This document shows, piece after piece, positions 48,651-61,500 of a DNA stretch of 64,000 bases. Numbering within the stretch: the stretch's first letter is position 1; each line of letters opens with the position of its first letter. The notes beneath the pieces are model-generated. The model was given only the letters and a program-made list of their open reading frames with translations. It was not told the DNA's origin and did not search any database. Source of the DNA: Paulownia fortunei. Lineage: Eukaryota; Streptophyta; Magnoliopsida; Lamiales; Paulowniaceae. Location of the stretch: the NCBI GenBank assembly GCA_019321725.1, contig CM033121.1, positions 5,208,001 through 5,272,000 of the forward strand. Direction: 5' to 3'. Both the position numbers and the translations under genes were made by a program.

Positions 48651-51600
48651 CTTTATTAGATTTCATTGCTTGTTTGGCACTTATTTAGGCTGTTTATTTT
48701 CTTTTATTTAGCACTTTCGTCTTTTTATAACTTTAATTTAACTTATACTATTGTACCTACAATTGACACTTTGATACCATGCAGACAACGTTATACCTAC
48801 TGTCATTTCTTGATAAAGTGTCCAATATTTTAGCTAAAAACAAATCACGATGGATACATATATGTTCGATCTATTGACTAAACACAATGGAGAAAGTATA
48901 TAAAAATATAATTTTAAAGTTATAGATTGGATTATTAAATTACCTATGTTATAATTTGTTGTTAATTTGGAAAAAGTATAATTTGCTTCTTTTACTTGAA
49001 GTTTGAAATGAACATTTGCATAAATATTGTAATTTTTATACGACGGTAAGTGTAACAGTTTATACTAGTATAATATTGTTGTACAAACATATTATATGCA
49101 TATTTATAAATGTGTATTATTTTGTACAACAAAATATATAGGTGTAAACATTTTATGAAATATATTTAATACATCTTAAAGATGTTTAACATGCTATGGA
49201 TAAGCGCATTCATACATTCATATATATATACATACATACATATATGTGTGTGCATCCATTTTATTACAAATATCATAATTATTTCATCTTTACAGTTAAA
49301 TTACTGTACAAATTTACTTATGTCAATTCCAATCAGTTGGAAGAACTATTCATAATCTGTACCACTCGAAGCCACTGTAGTACGTTTGACTGTCCATCAA
49401 TGGGATCTACCCGAAATCATAGGATACTATACAGTACCAGTCTATGGCTATCATTATCTATATGTATCTATCTAAACACACACATGAACTGGTAAATTTG
49501 ACTGTTCAAGTCAAAGTGCTGGCTGGTTGTGTAGACATTTGATCATTTAATTTGTCTTTATAATTAATTTTATTTTACTTTCTATATTCTTTTCAATAAA
49601 AAGAGTGTCCGACAAAGAGAGCACTCCCCTTTGTCTTTTTAGCACGTTGTCTTCTCAAAATTTTCAAAATACATCAATTGCCAAATTTTCTTAAATATGC
49701 AACCAATCTATCCCAATTGCCCTTACAATAATTTCATTAAAGACACAAAAAGAAAAGAAGAAAATACATACTCCTCACCTTCTCAACTCTTAGGCTATGT
49801 TTAGACATTACATTTTAGTTAGGGAAAAAAAAAGATTTAAAAAAATAAAACACAAAGTTGTATCATTGGAAGTGAAAAATATAATTTCTTTAGTATTTTT
49901 CTTGCTTTGAATTTCATGAATTCAAACATAATTGAATTTTATCTAATAAAATCAATTCTCCCATCAAATTCTTTGAACCCGCATAGAGAAGTACAGTAGA
50001 CACGCACACACTCATAACACATATAACAAAACTTGTAGTATAGTTGATAAGAGGTTAGCAAAAATTAAGTGACACAATGAGTATTTCTTTTTGTTTTTTT
50101 GTATATTTTTTTATGTCTATACATTTATTGTTAGGGGCATATTTGGTAAATTATCGTACGTATAACATAACTAATACTTCTTTAGGCGTGTTAACTATTG
50201 TATCCAACTTTTGTCTTTCATTTTTTATTATTAACTATGTGTCTAGGTTTGCAACAACCCCAACTCAAAGGATTCTTCCCTTCCACATTTCATTACATTT
50301 CCCTTTGTGACCTTCCCCATCCACACGTCTGTCTTCAACTTCTTGTCCATCAATCACCTACCTTCAATCATGATAAAAATAATACATTTAATTAATCATT
50401 TTTTTTTACCTTCGATTTTGAAAGGAATAAGCAGTGAATCCATCAATCCATTTCACCATGTCAATCATGGTTTTCATAGCTTTTTTCTCTTCATAAACAG
50501 ATCAATATTAATCCTTCAAAGGACCTTGGTTGATGAGTGCAGCCAAAGACTCCAGAGATCATATTTGGTTTCATATTTAAACTTATTTTTATGTTTTCAA
50601 AATTTCTAGAGTTGAAAGTTTCATGTAAAAAAAAAAATTGAATTAGTTAAGATTTTATATCGATTATATAGATTGTATAGAATTGAATTTTGATAGGTAT
50701 ATAGAAGACGTAAAATATTAATAAAATTAAAAATAAATTATAATTCTGATGCAAATAAATATATTTTTTCTGAAATTACAAATAGTGAAAAAAGAAAATA
50801 TCCTTTGGAAATATAAACAAATGGTTGTCACTATTAAATAGGATTCGAAGCCCGTTTTTCAAAGTAATAATTGCCCGAACTATTTAGCTGAAAAAGATGG
50901 AAAATTAGAACAAAAATTAATGGTATTATGTAAACATGTCATAGGGTCTAAAGGCCCTGTCCATTGCCACCATGATTGGAACAGACTTTTAAGAGCATGA
51001 TTAACAATTCTTTTTTGTAATTCACTTGAACCCGAGAAAAGAGGACAAAGAAACAGCAAGCGGAGGAACTTCTCTCAGTCCAGATTCATTTTTTTCTAAT
51101 ATTTTTCTAATTTATCTTATAAACATATATTAAATATATAAAATATTTTTTAAAATATACATTTATTTTGAATTATATGCGTTTAGTGCGTGTTCATAAA
51201 AAAATATGAAATAAAAAATTAAATTAAAATAAAAAATCTTGGACACTAGGACAACCAACAGTCGGGGCAGAAAAGTTGATAGCTTTGTTGTACAAGCAGA
51301 AATACACGTGATATTGAAAAAAAATGAAAGCCATTAATGAGGTTTTCTCCCTTTCGTCATAAATGAGATGGTAACAGGTTTAATTTAACACCAAACATTC
51401 AAGCCTGTGGCTCTTGTCCCTGTCAAAAACCACTACCATAACATTAAGGATCTCAATCTATGGATAATGAGCATGCATTAAGTTGATAATTATGTTCAAA
51501 TTAAGAAGGTATATGTCGACGCTTGATCACCCCAATAAAGAATTCATTTTAGACACAATTCTGCTGAATATATTTACAAGATGCATATGCCAACCGTATA

Positions 51601-52480
51601 ATAGAAGCAATAGTTGCCTTACGTAGAAAACCAAAAATGTTAGTTTAAATTAATTTCACTCGAGTCCAGGAAAAGTTTTGTCCAGATCAATAGTGACCAG
51701 ACAACACAAATTGCATGGAAAGTACCTGATGTTGTATTTGATACGTGATTTCTCGCTCTTTTTAAATTCTATGTCAATTATATGTAATTGACTCGACATA
51801 TAATTAATTTTGATTTGATTAGATTAGATTAGATCAGAACTAAAATTTATCATCACAATAGTATGAATGAATTTATGCTCCATATGTGAATGATTTGATG
51901 TGGAAATGCTGTAATTACCATTTTACCCCTATAAAGTGTTAAAATTCGTAATTTATTTGAAAATTTACATTTTTTTTACATGGAGTCCGATCTGATTCGA
52001 GATCTCGATCCTTGATGCTTTGAGTTGATGAGATTGAAGGACTGATGAGATTAAAACATCTAAATCCTATCATGTACGACATGTATGATCAATCAATATA
52101 ATTATTTTGGTATTTAATTGTTATAAGATAATTTTTTCACATCACACTCACTTCGCATATAAATTCATATTGACTTTTTGACTTGAATTGATTTAAGTAT
52201 CGAATGGTATAAATTGAGAACAACAGCCTACTTGTATATTAGTGTTACAGGACTTTTCGAATTCAAATACACCACCTCATGATCAATACGATTAAGGTAT
52301 ATTGATTTTTCCTAAATCAAATTTATATTCTTAAAAAGAAGTCACCAATCACAATTATGAAGTGAGTAAATCCACTTACCATGAATGAGGTTACTAATTA
52401 TAGCATAGAAGTTTCTTGAAAACACAGGAAGATAAGTTGAGAAGTAAAAGTAGATCTTCTGTGTTTCACACTTACGGATG
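48650..52480. other. Intergenic sequence, nothing recognised
   Basis: Read on both strands. The longer open frames (49196-49495, 50077-50310 and 50307-50609) have no recognisable domains and look like chance frames in T-rich sequence. Microsatellite-like 'atatatacatacatacatatatgtgtg' occurs at about 49222-49250. Confidence 0.45.
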
Positions 52481-52484
52481 TCAA

Positions 52485-52925
52485 AGAGCGGATTTGGGAT
52501 GGATCTAACTAGAATTGATATCTATCTCGCCAATAAAAATATAAATTTGGGATCCGTCCAACCCCAAACCTGTACTTGAAGGGTTTAATCCATCAAATTC
52601 ATTAATTATTTTATTTTTTAAAAAAATCAAATAAAAAAATAGTTAAAAAATAAATAATTATTCCAAAATATAATATAAGTGTAGAGGCTGAAAAAATGAG
52701 CGTGAGAGGAGAAAAAAATAAAAAAGAAAATACATAGAATCTTAATTTATTTATACACCTTATATTCGAAGCGAGTCATCTTGGACTCATTATTCGCCCC
52801 AAAGCCGACGGGTCTAAAAAAAATAAATTCGTTATCTGCTCCGTTACTCAATTATTCAACCTGAATTCATCCTGAACTCGACAAATTTGTGACAGATCTA
52901 GGTAAAATCCGAAACCATTGACATT
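52485..52925. repeat. MITE-like element (GATGTCAAAGAGCGGA type)
   Basis: It begins 'cggatgtcaaagagcggatttggga' and ends with sequence rich in TTCATCC, GAACTCG and AAATCC words. This is the same general type as the elements at 27154, 31878 and 36030, but with a different interior. Confidence 0.4.
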
Positions 52926-53797
52926 TAAACTTCTATACTTATGTCCATATCCTCAAATCTTTTTTGTGTCGGTTGTTAATTATTTAACAAGGATAACTAT
53001 TATTCAGAGACAAAAAAGGAAATAATTACTACATAAATCTCTCCTAAGAAAGAAGGCCTTTATCAAACTAAATAATTTATTAACATAATTCACATGTCTA
53101 GTAAAATTGATTCTGAAAGAACTGATCCGATGAAATTAATTGGTCAAAAACGCTACAATTTTGTTGCTTTGCCATATGCTAATAATTGTATTTGGACTTC
53201 CCAAATACTATGAACTGCTAAACGTCTTTGTAAATCATTGTAAGAGTCCAATTCTAATTTGCTAAATTACGGAACAAATACGAACTTTAATTAGTTATTG
53301 GTAGTGGCATAACTTCTCATGAGTCCATCGTTCATGTATTGATTTTCAAATAAAAAGAGGCATGAGATATCCTCACAGCTAGGTAAAATAAATCATGAAA
53401 AATAATAAAATTTTCTATTTCCTACAATAAACAAAAGATATACACATAAAAACATGTTTTATATCCAGAGTGATGAGCCATAGCCATAACGCCGAATAAA
53501 CTAAGTCTAAAAGGCTAGCAAGCATGATGGACCAAAATTAAATTAAGGTCCAATAAACTAAGGTCATGGGTCAACAAGTCAATAAAAAATATAAGTTATA
53601 ATATTTAAGAGAAGTTTATGAAAGTCATAAGACACAAACTCACACACTCATAAATGTACAATGGTCTATACATCATACTATACTATCCAACACTCCAATT
53701 CTCCATCATTTGAAAGTTCGCTATTTAATACAAATGTTGTTCTCTTTCTTTTAGACTTTGAGTGTTGGAAAAATATTTCTTGACTAATTTTGAAACC
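52925..53797. other. Intergenic sequence, nothing recognised
   Basis: AT-rich, with no coding or structural signal that I can support. Confidence 0.4.
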
Positions 53798-54145
53798 CAT
53801 AACTTTTTATTTATGTTGCATGTAGGATCTCATCTATTATTTACTACCTGAGAAGAAAGTTGATCAGATCGCAAATTGAAACTTCTGACACATTCAACGA
53901 GGTTCAAGATATGATCAACTTACCTTGACCATATCAAATGCCAACAATGTTCTATTTTATCTTATAATCTAAAACGCTATTTATTCATGTTGCATGTAGA
54001 ATTTCTATATATTATTTACTACTTGACAAGAAAGATGATCAGATCACAAGTTGATACATCTGACATAATTGATGAAACCAAAAATACAATCAACTTACCT
54101 TGATCACATCAAATGTCAATAATATTTTATTTTATCTTATAATCA
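53798..54145. repeat. Two-unit tandem repeat, period about 174 bases
   Basis: The segment starting TGCATGTAGGATCT (53817) is repeated at 53991 (TGCATGTAGAATTT). Shared words include 'tattatttactac', 'gatcagatc', 'atcaacttaccttga' and 'tattttatcttataatc'. About four-fifths identical by eye. Non-coding. Confidence 0.7.
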
Positions 54146-54637
54146 TCTTGTATTCTTAAGTCAATGAATAATACTCTTTTCCTTAATTATGTAATTACTA
54201 AGAATCTTCCTTTTTTTTAATCAATTTATCATCATCACTCAGTTTATTATTGTATACTACACATAGAAAAGTAGATTTGGTAGATATATAGTTCACTTAA
54301 ACCCATCAGTCAAACGTACCAATAAGATTTCCCAAGATACATGTGATTATTATAAGCTGGCGGATCATTAACGCGGAAAGCAATTTAATGGGTTTTTTAA
54401 TGCGTCCCCTTAGCTACCTACATAATTAAATTTCTCCCAAAAAATATTATAGCGTTGAAAGGAAAAAACCTAGCGCCAGCAGCTTCTATCGATGGACGTT
54501 GCAAAATTCCGTGCTACATATATTTCAACACCATGAGATCATAGCGGATCCTGTCTCATAATTAATGAAGTTTTGAAAAATAAAAAGGAGTACAGGGATC
54601 TACACCCAGTATACATGTAGATGGTGTATGTAATGAT
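54145..54637. other. Intergenic sequence, nothing recognised
   Basis: No gene or repeat that I can support. Confidence 0.4.
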
Positions 54638-55033
54638 TTTAAAATTGAATTTTTTGATCCGGCGGCCGATCTGATCCAATTATTTTTAAAAAATTATTTT
54701 TCAGATTCAAACGATTAAAATTAATTGGATTGATATTTTTTTTTTTGAAGGAAGTTTGAAGAGTTAACCTTGGTATTTTGTTATATATATATATATATGT
54801 AATTATTTAAACTTTGAATTTTGTTAGATATTTTTTTAGTTATTTATTTTTTAATTTTAAAATATATTATATAACAATTAATCTATTAAATTATCATTTT
54901 GCATAATATAATAAAAAAATAAAATTAATTTTAGTTAGACTGGTTGGACCAGCTGTCGAATCGATTTGACCAATTAGTGAACCGCTAACTGATAGTAAAA
55001 TCAGTTTGGTCACCGTACTAATTATGAAAACAT
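54638..55033. mobile_element. MITE family M1, copy b
   Basis: It matches the copy at 37567-38042, including 'gtattttgttatat', 'gtaattatttaaactttgaattttgtta', 'ataacaattaatctatta' and GGTT/GACC words near both ends. The right terminus reads 'tgaaaacattg', whose reverse complement CAATGTTTTCA matches the left terminus of copy c. Flanks GTGTATGT and GTGCATGC could be a diverged eight-base target duplication. Confidence 0.6.
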
Positions 55034-56185
55034 TGGGTGCATGCATATTTGCCAAATATTTTTTTTTTTATCTTTTTTGTTAGATAGAACACTTGACATT
55101 TGATTTATACTCCAGAACACATGCACTTGTGCAGCATAAATTCAACATGGATGAAGAAATAAATGACAACTAGGAAACAATACATGGTGTATTGGATTCA
55201 TGAATAATTATCTAGAATAACTTGAATGATCGATGTTACAAAGTGCGTATTATCTACAAAACTGAAAATCAATTAATAACTCAACAATGCATCATTTTCA
55301 ATTCTATAGTCAATAAAAAATGTAGCTTTTAATGAACATTTTCATCCCTTTTGTAGTATATATACTACTAAGTTCTCAATTATATTAAACAATTTGATTG
55401 CAAATGAAATTTGCATTTTTTTGAAGAATGGGATGCTGATTAATTCAAAGACAATGCTTATTTCATTGCCCATTGCATGATTTTTGCACATTTTTGTTTT
55501 ACTTTCTTGCTGTTCCTATACACAAACTGTTTTTACACATCAATTATGTCTCTCAATCATTAAATTGCTATTATCAATGTTTTCATATTTTAGAGTTTTG
55601 ACTTTTGCATTTTTAGTCCGATCGAAAACCTTGGAAGTTCTATTGAAGCAGTTGTTACAAATCAAGAAGTTTGTTCCTCATTAGTGGATCGATCAGTTAT
55701 CACATAAAATAAAATTATATGATCACTAGTAAGTTGGTTTGTTGGGTTTTATGTCTAAGTATCAAATAATTTTATTTTAGTTTGTTTTATGAATTTAAGC
55801 TTTTCCCCTTTAGTTTCTTATTTACAAAAAAATAGAGCGCTAGGGGACGTGAGGAAATTTAACTGGTAATATCAAGATACCAAAATAATTTATATTTAAT
55901 TAGAACCTACCGCTCCATGGAAGTGAAGAACTATTTATATTGTAGAGAGAGAAGTTACATTGCAAATTACATCCCATTTTCTTTATCAAACTAGAATACC
56001 AATTCTCCTAAAGAATTATCTTTTCAATAAAATTATATTAGACTCTTTCAATTTCAAGTGCAATCCTAAATCAATACACATATTCGAATTATAAGTCCAA
56101 GATGTCACAATTTGGATTAATTTATTTAATTACATCCAATATTATTTAAGTTTAATAACTGAGAATGAAATATCAAACAGTCAAG
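55034..56185. other. Intergenic sequence, nothing recognised
   Basis: AT-rich. The frame at 55484-55684 has no recognisable domain. Confidence 0.4.
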
Positions 56186-57960
56186 TGTTGGGTTCGTTAT
56201 AATCGTTATAATCGTAAGAGTATCCGTAACTAAAAATTAAATTTTTTATCAAATATAAATTTAATCACTTTGATTCAAAAACGATGTTCACGATCGCATT
56301 TATTCAAATGAATATATAAACAAATATAAAATTGAATTACATATTCTGTGCACTCCGATTGTTGTAGGGAATGAGTCAATCAATTGTTTATCCTGAACTT
56401 TTAGAACTTACAGAATTTAAGTGTTCTCTTCTGTCAGATCCACAATACGAATGAGTAACACTAATAAAAAAGATTTGCTAGTATCCTTTTAATTGTTTAT
56501 TAATTTAAAATTGAAGTAAATTTTCAAGAATAATAAAAATTATTTCTTTAAATTCTTAAAACTATAATAGGAAGATAATAATAAGAAACGAATTTTCTTT
56601 AAAGAACAAAAAAATCAAGACAACAAGGAAATGTTTTTCTTTTTCTTTCTTTGGAGAGGAAAAATAGAAGATTTTAAACAAAATATTTTTTGTTTAAATT
56701 TGTTGAATTGTTGATGTAATTTTTGGCAATAATAATTTATAGGGGTTGAAAATTTAATATTTTTTCAACTTTTGGATAGTTTGTTAATTTTGAATGGCTT
56801 CAATGTTTTATTTTAGAAGTATTTCAAATCTTCCAAAAATTATTTTCTTTTCTCTCTTTTATTGTATATGAACTTATTTAAAACTATATTAATCATTAAA
56901 ATTATTTACATACATTGTTGATATTAATTTGAACTGTTCAAATAATACCAAAATACATATATATCAAATATATATACTAAAATTACATTCATATATAAAT
57001 TAAATTATATTGGCCGATTTTATCCCATAAAATTGATCACTTTATTTATTTATTTATTTATAAATATATTAATTAAATAAATCATATTTGTTTAATGTAC
57101 TCTTTTCATATTTTAGTAAGTTTTTTAAATGATTCACATTAATTTTTGGACTTGAACTCAAAAATTCACAAATCAATCCAATTGATTAATTTAATTTGCT
57201 CAAATTGGATTTTCTAATCAAATTAGGTCCAATTAAATAATCAAATTATTTAATTAAATAATTTAATTTAACCATTAAATTAAATAGAACCCTTAATTAA
57301 TCAGTTAATCAATATTAATTAATTAATTTTCAATCATTGGATAAATCCCAAAATTAGAAATGTTACTTTCTATAAAAATGTGTAACCCACTTAGATTCAA
57401 TACTAAGAAATAGTGGGTTTGCAACATTTGTAATTTATAAATAATAATTATTCTAATTAATTAATTCACTTGAAATTATCTCATTAATTTCAAAAACTTC
57501 ATTATCCATGAAAACACCTAAAAAGTACTAATGACAGACTAATCTTAAATAAAATAACTAGTAAATATATTTCAGTTGATACACACTAGTGCAACACCCA
57601 ATATACTCCATTGTGATTATCAAATAATTAGAAGATATATCAAAATATTGCATTATGTACACAAAACTACAATCGTACTTCAAGTCTAATAACTAGTCAT
57701 GTACTATCGTAGCACATAAATTCTTATTTAGACAGACAAAACCTCCAACTAACAATTTTTTACGAACCATGTTGGGTGTAGTTGTTTTCTAACAAACATT
57801 CATATACATGCGCTTATGTCTTTACGATAATACCAATAAAATACGACATTTTTATTTTACGAACGAACATAGTATGTGCGATTTTTATTAAGTTATTTAA
57901 TATTTCATTTAAAAAAACTTTCGACTCAAAATTTATTTAAAATCCTTAATTCTGAAACCT
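56186..57960 (-). repeat. Solo or truncated copia LTR, minus strand
   Basis: Reverse-complement reading aligns with the LTR of the copia element at 6814-9043. It ends ..CGATTATAACGAACCCAACA like that LTR. It also shares the CAATCAATTG/'ccctacaacaatcgg' region, the TTAATTAATT-rich block and the 'ttttaaataa..gagtcgaaag' region. It is much more diverged than the two LTRs of that element are from each other. No primer-binding site or internal region follows on the minus strand, so it is a solo LTR or fragment. The first ~180 bases of the LTR are missing or unrecognisable. Confidence 0.75.
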
Positions 57961-58549
57961 ATAAATAACTTATTATAAATTTTATTCATTGACATTTTAC
58001 ATCAACAAGTTACGAGGAGTTGATTCTCAAAACTCAGGAACTTATTTATATCAAAAGATTTACCCTTTTCCTTTTCTGGATGCATGGTTGTTGGAAAACA
58101 CTCATGGACATTGGATATTTCACATCAAATTATATCATACAAGTATAATATGAAACTGAGTGTTAATACGTGTAAGAATTTTCCATGCCCAGTCGGTCAG
58201 TCACAACACTTTGGCCGCTGGCATTCGATATACATGCGGTGTTGTGTTTGGTGGGTAACGACCCATCCAGCTTTGCATCTTCCAGAAGTGTCACTTCTAT
58301 TTTTAACCCAACAGGCAGGGCCTTTATGTCCTAAATTTACACTTTTTTATAGATAAAGAAAGGGGAAAATTACGATTCATGATTTAGGGACATTGTCCAA
58401 GAAATTGACGTACAATAGTGATACACACATCCTAGAATTTTCGTTTCTGTTATAAATACCAACTCCTTTACCTAAACACCATCCATAATTCCCACAGCTA
58501 GAGAAAATCTTTTTTTTTCTTTTTTTGTTCTCTCTCTCTGCCTAAATTA
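57961..58549 (+). promoter_or_regulatory. Upstream region of the MATE gene with TATA box
   Basis: TATAAATA at 58451-58458 lies about 92 bases before the ATG (58550), followed by a CT-rich leader ending TCTCTCTCTCTG, typical of a plant 5' UTR. About 58240-58250 reads GTTTGGTGGG, whose complement contains ACCAAAC, a MYB AC-element-like word; that reading is speculative. A frame at 58084-58356 has no known domain. Confidence 0.6.
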
Positions 58550-61500
58550 ATGGAAAACTCTACGAAGCAGCCACTTCTTTCGGACTCAGACGATGAACAA
58601 CAAACGTACCCGGTGACAAACCGTTCGTTTACTTCATCCTTTGTCATCGACAGCGATGACATCCCTCCCATTGTCGGAATCCGCCACTTCTTCCTGGAAT
58701 TCTTTGTGGAGTCCAGGAAGCTCTGGTATTTAGCAGGCCCCGCCATCTTCACCTCCCTTTGCCAATACTCGCTCGGCGCCTTCACCCAAACCTTCGCCGG
58801 CCATGTCGGCACCCTCCAGCTTGCTGCTTTCTCCATCGAGAACTCCGTCATCGCCGGTTTGTCTCTTGGAGTCTTGGTATGGCTGACACCATTTTTATCT
58901 ATCTCATTTTCACTCCAATATTCATACACACATTCATCCCATACACATGCATGTGTTTTGTATTCCTGTGCGGCCTAACTCTTATACCTTATTGAAAAAT
59001 CACAATCTTAATCTATTAGAAAGGAGGTATATTTGATATTTAATGTCTCTTATATGTAAAAAGATTATGCACTTTTCGTCCTTTTAGATTTTTGATTAAT
59101 TTTATCTTTTTTAAAGAAGAAAAAATGGATTCGGGTTTTTATTTGGACGAGTATTTTGAGCAGTTGGGCATGGGAAGCGCGGTAGAAACGCTCTGCGGGC
59201 AAGCCTACGGGGCTGGACAGCTTGAGATGCTCGGCGTCTATTTGCAGAGGTCGTGGGTTATCCTTCTCGGCACCTCATTTCTGCTAATGTTTCTCTACAT
59301 TTTCGCATTACAATTCTTGCTGGTGATCGGCCAGACGGAGAGCATATCGCGAGCCGCCGGGAAGTTTGCGCTGTGGATGATCCCTCAGCTCTTTGCTTAC
59401 GCGATGAATTTTCCCACCGCCAAGTTCTTGCAGGCGCAGAGCAAGATCATGGCCATGGCTTGGATTTCCGCCGCTGCATTGGGGTTGCATATACTGTTCA
59501 GCTGGGTGCTGATGCTAAAACTTGAGTGGGGGATGGCCGGAGGCGCGGCGGTGCTGGACGCCTCCTGGTGGTTCATAGTGGTGGCGCAGCTGATTTATAT
59601 ATTCAGTGGGACGTGCGGAAAAGCTTGGACAGGGTTCACCTTGAGGGCATTTCAGAATCTTTGGGGTTTTGTGAGGTTATCACTTGCATCAGCCGTAATG
59701 ATGTGGTGAGTAATATACTGATCTTATCGTTGATTGATTCAAGTTTTCTGAAAATTTTCAAAGAATCTTTTGCCTGCATAATCATTATTGTTATTTTTTT
59801 ATTTTGACTATCAGTGTCCATATCCTAGATTCCTATTTTATATTCTCAATCCTATATTTTAATTTAATCTTGTTATATATTGTATTTTAAGAATGAATTT
59901 ATAGGTGATCACAGTTAAGTATTTATTTTAAAAAATAATTTGTATATTTATTTTGACATAAAATAAAAATAAAATACTAATTTGAGTAGGAAATTTGATC
60001 TGCCTTTTGATATATATCAATCTAGCCCGAGAATATATATATATATAGATATACACAACTGTATGATAATGTATAATTTTCTTGCAAACCAATCTACGCT
60101 TTATTATTATTTGAAATACTATTTAAAGTGGAAAACTGACACGGATAATTAAAGACTTTAGGTCCCAAGAACCTATGGTAATGAATTCTATGATTTCAAA
60201 AAATATGCATCATCATTAAGTAATGGCATCTACATTTCTTTCAAAATCAAATGACTTGGCAAAGTTGTGGACTACATACTCTTTATTGCAAGAAATGTAT
60301 GTAAAGAAGAAAAGGTTTTCGATAAGTTGTTGAAGCTAGTACTCAAATCAAATTGAAATACTAGGAATGACAATTCTATAATATACATAATTAAATTAAA
60401 TTAGTATATTAAGATCATAAAAATAGACTAGAATTTTCTACTTTTTCTATGAGTTTATAAACTTTTGTTCTCATTTTAAGAATTTATAGGCTCATTTTCT
60501 GAAGTTTGGATTAAAAATTATAAGTTTCTTAAAAAAAATTTCAGCCCAACACTCTAAGCATATCAAGATTGATTTATCTCATTTGGCTCATCAGACTAGA
60601 TTGCTCTTAATATCACTTTGGTATCTACATAATTATTAATTAATGAAGAGGAGTAGCATTGTCACTTTCATCTAATTACTTTGAGGTGTTGATATAAGTT
60701 TTTAGTTAGGATAATGCTAAGTACTCCATTTGTTAATGTTTGTAATTATTTGAATTTTTTAGATGTCCCTAAATAAGATTTTATTTTTTAAAAATAAATA
60801 TTTTTTAAAAAGTATAATTTTTATGATGCTTTTGATTTTCAATCATTAATTTTATTTTGTAAAGCTACTTAAAAAATTACACTTTTTTTTTTTTTTTAAC
60901 TCTTATCGAGTCAAATATACTTCATAATTTTGGAACGGAGCCAGTACGTGATAAGCTCTGACAAAGATTAACCTTTAATTTTAGTGAATCAAGTTTATTC
61001 TAATGTAATTTTGGTTTTTACTTCATATGTTGACAGCTTAGAAACATGGTATTTTATGGCGCTGGTGCTGTTTGCTGGATATTTGAAGAACGCAGAAGTT
61101 GCCGTGGCTGCTTTATCTGTATGGTAAGAGTACTCTTAGCATTTATAATGGCATATACATAATTAATAACACCGTGATTCAATATATTTAAACAATGAAA
61201 ATTTATTTGATTCACTTTTGATAAATAATTCATCTATAAGTCTATTAAATAAAATTAATATTTTCAATAAATAGTATTAGAGCATTCATCAATTTTTTAA
61301 TTACATATCTTAAATTCTCAAAAATTTCTACACTTTTGGTACCTCGAAAAAACGCAAAGAGAAAATATGAAAGAAATAATGTATTTTTCTTCTAGTTGAA
61401 AATATATTTCTATTTTATAATATTAAAAATATAATAAAAAATTATCTTTATTTATATGACACTTAAAGTCCAATTAATAAAGATTTCTTGATAATCATCA

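Noticed and set aside
49196..50609. Frames of 65-100 codons on the plus strand
   Set aside because: Phe/Ile/His/Ser-rich chance frames in T-rich sequence, with no domain, no splice context and no neighbouring exon.
58084..58356. 90-codon frame just upstream of the MATE gene
   Set aside because: It lies in the promoter region, has no family resemblance, and ends before the TATA box. Treated as chance.
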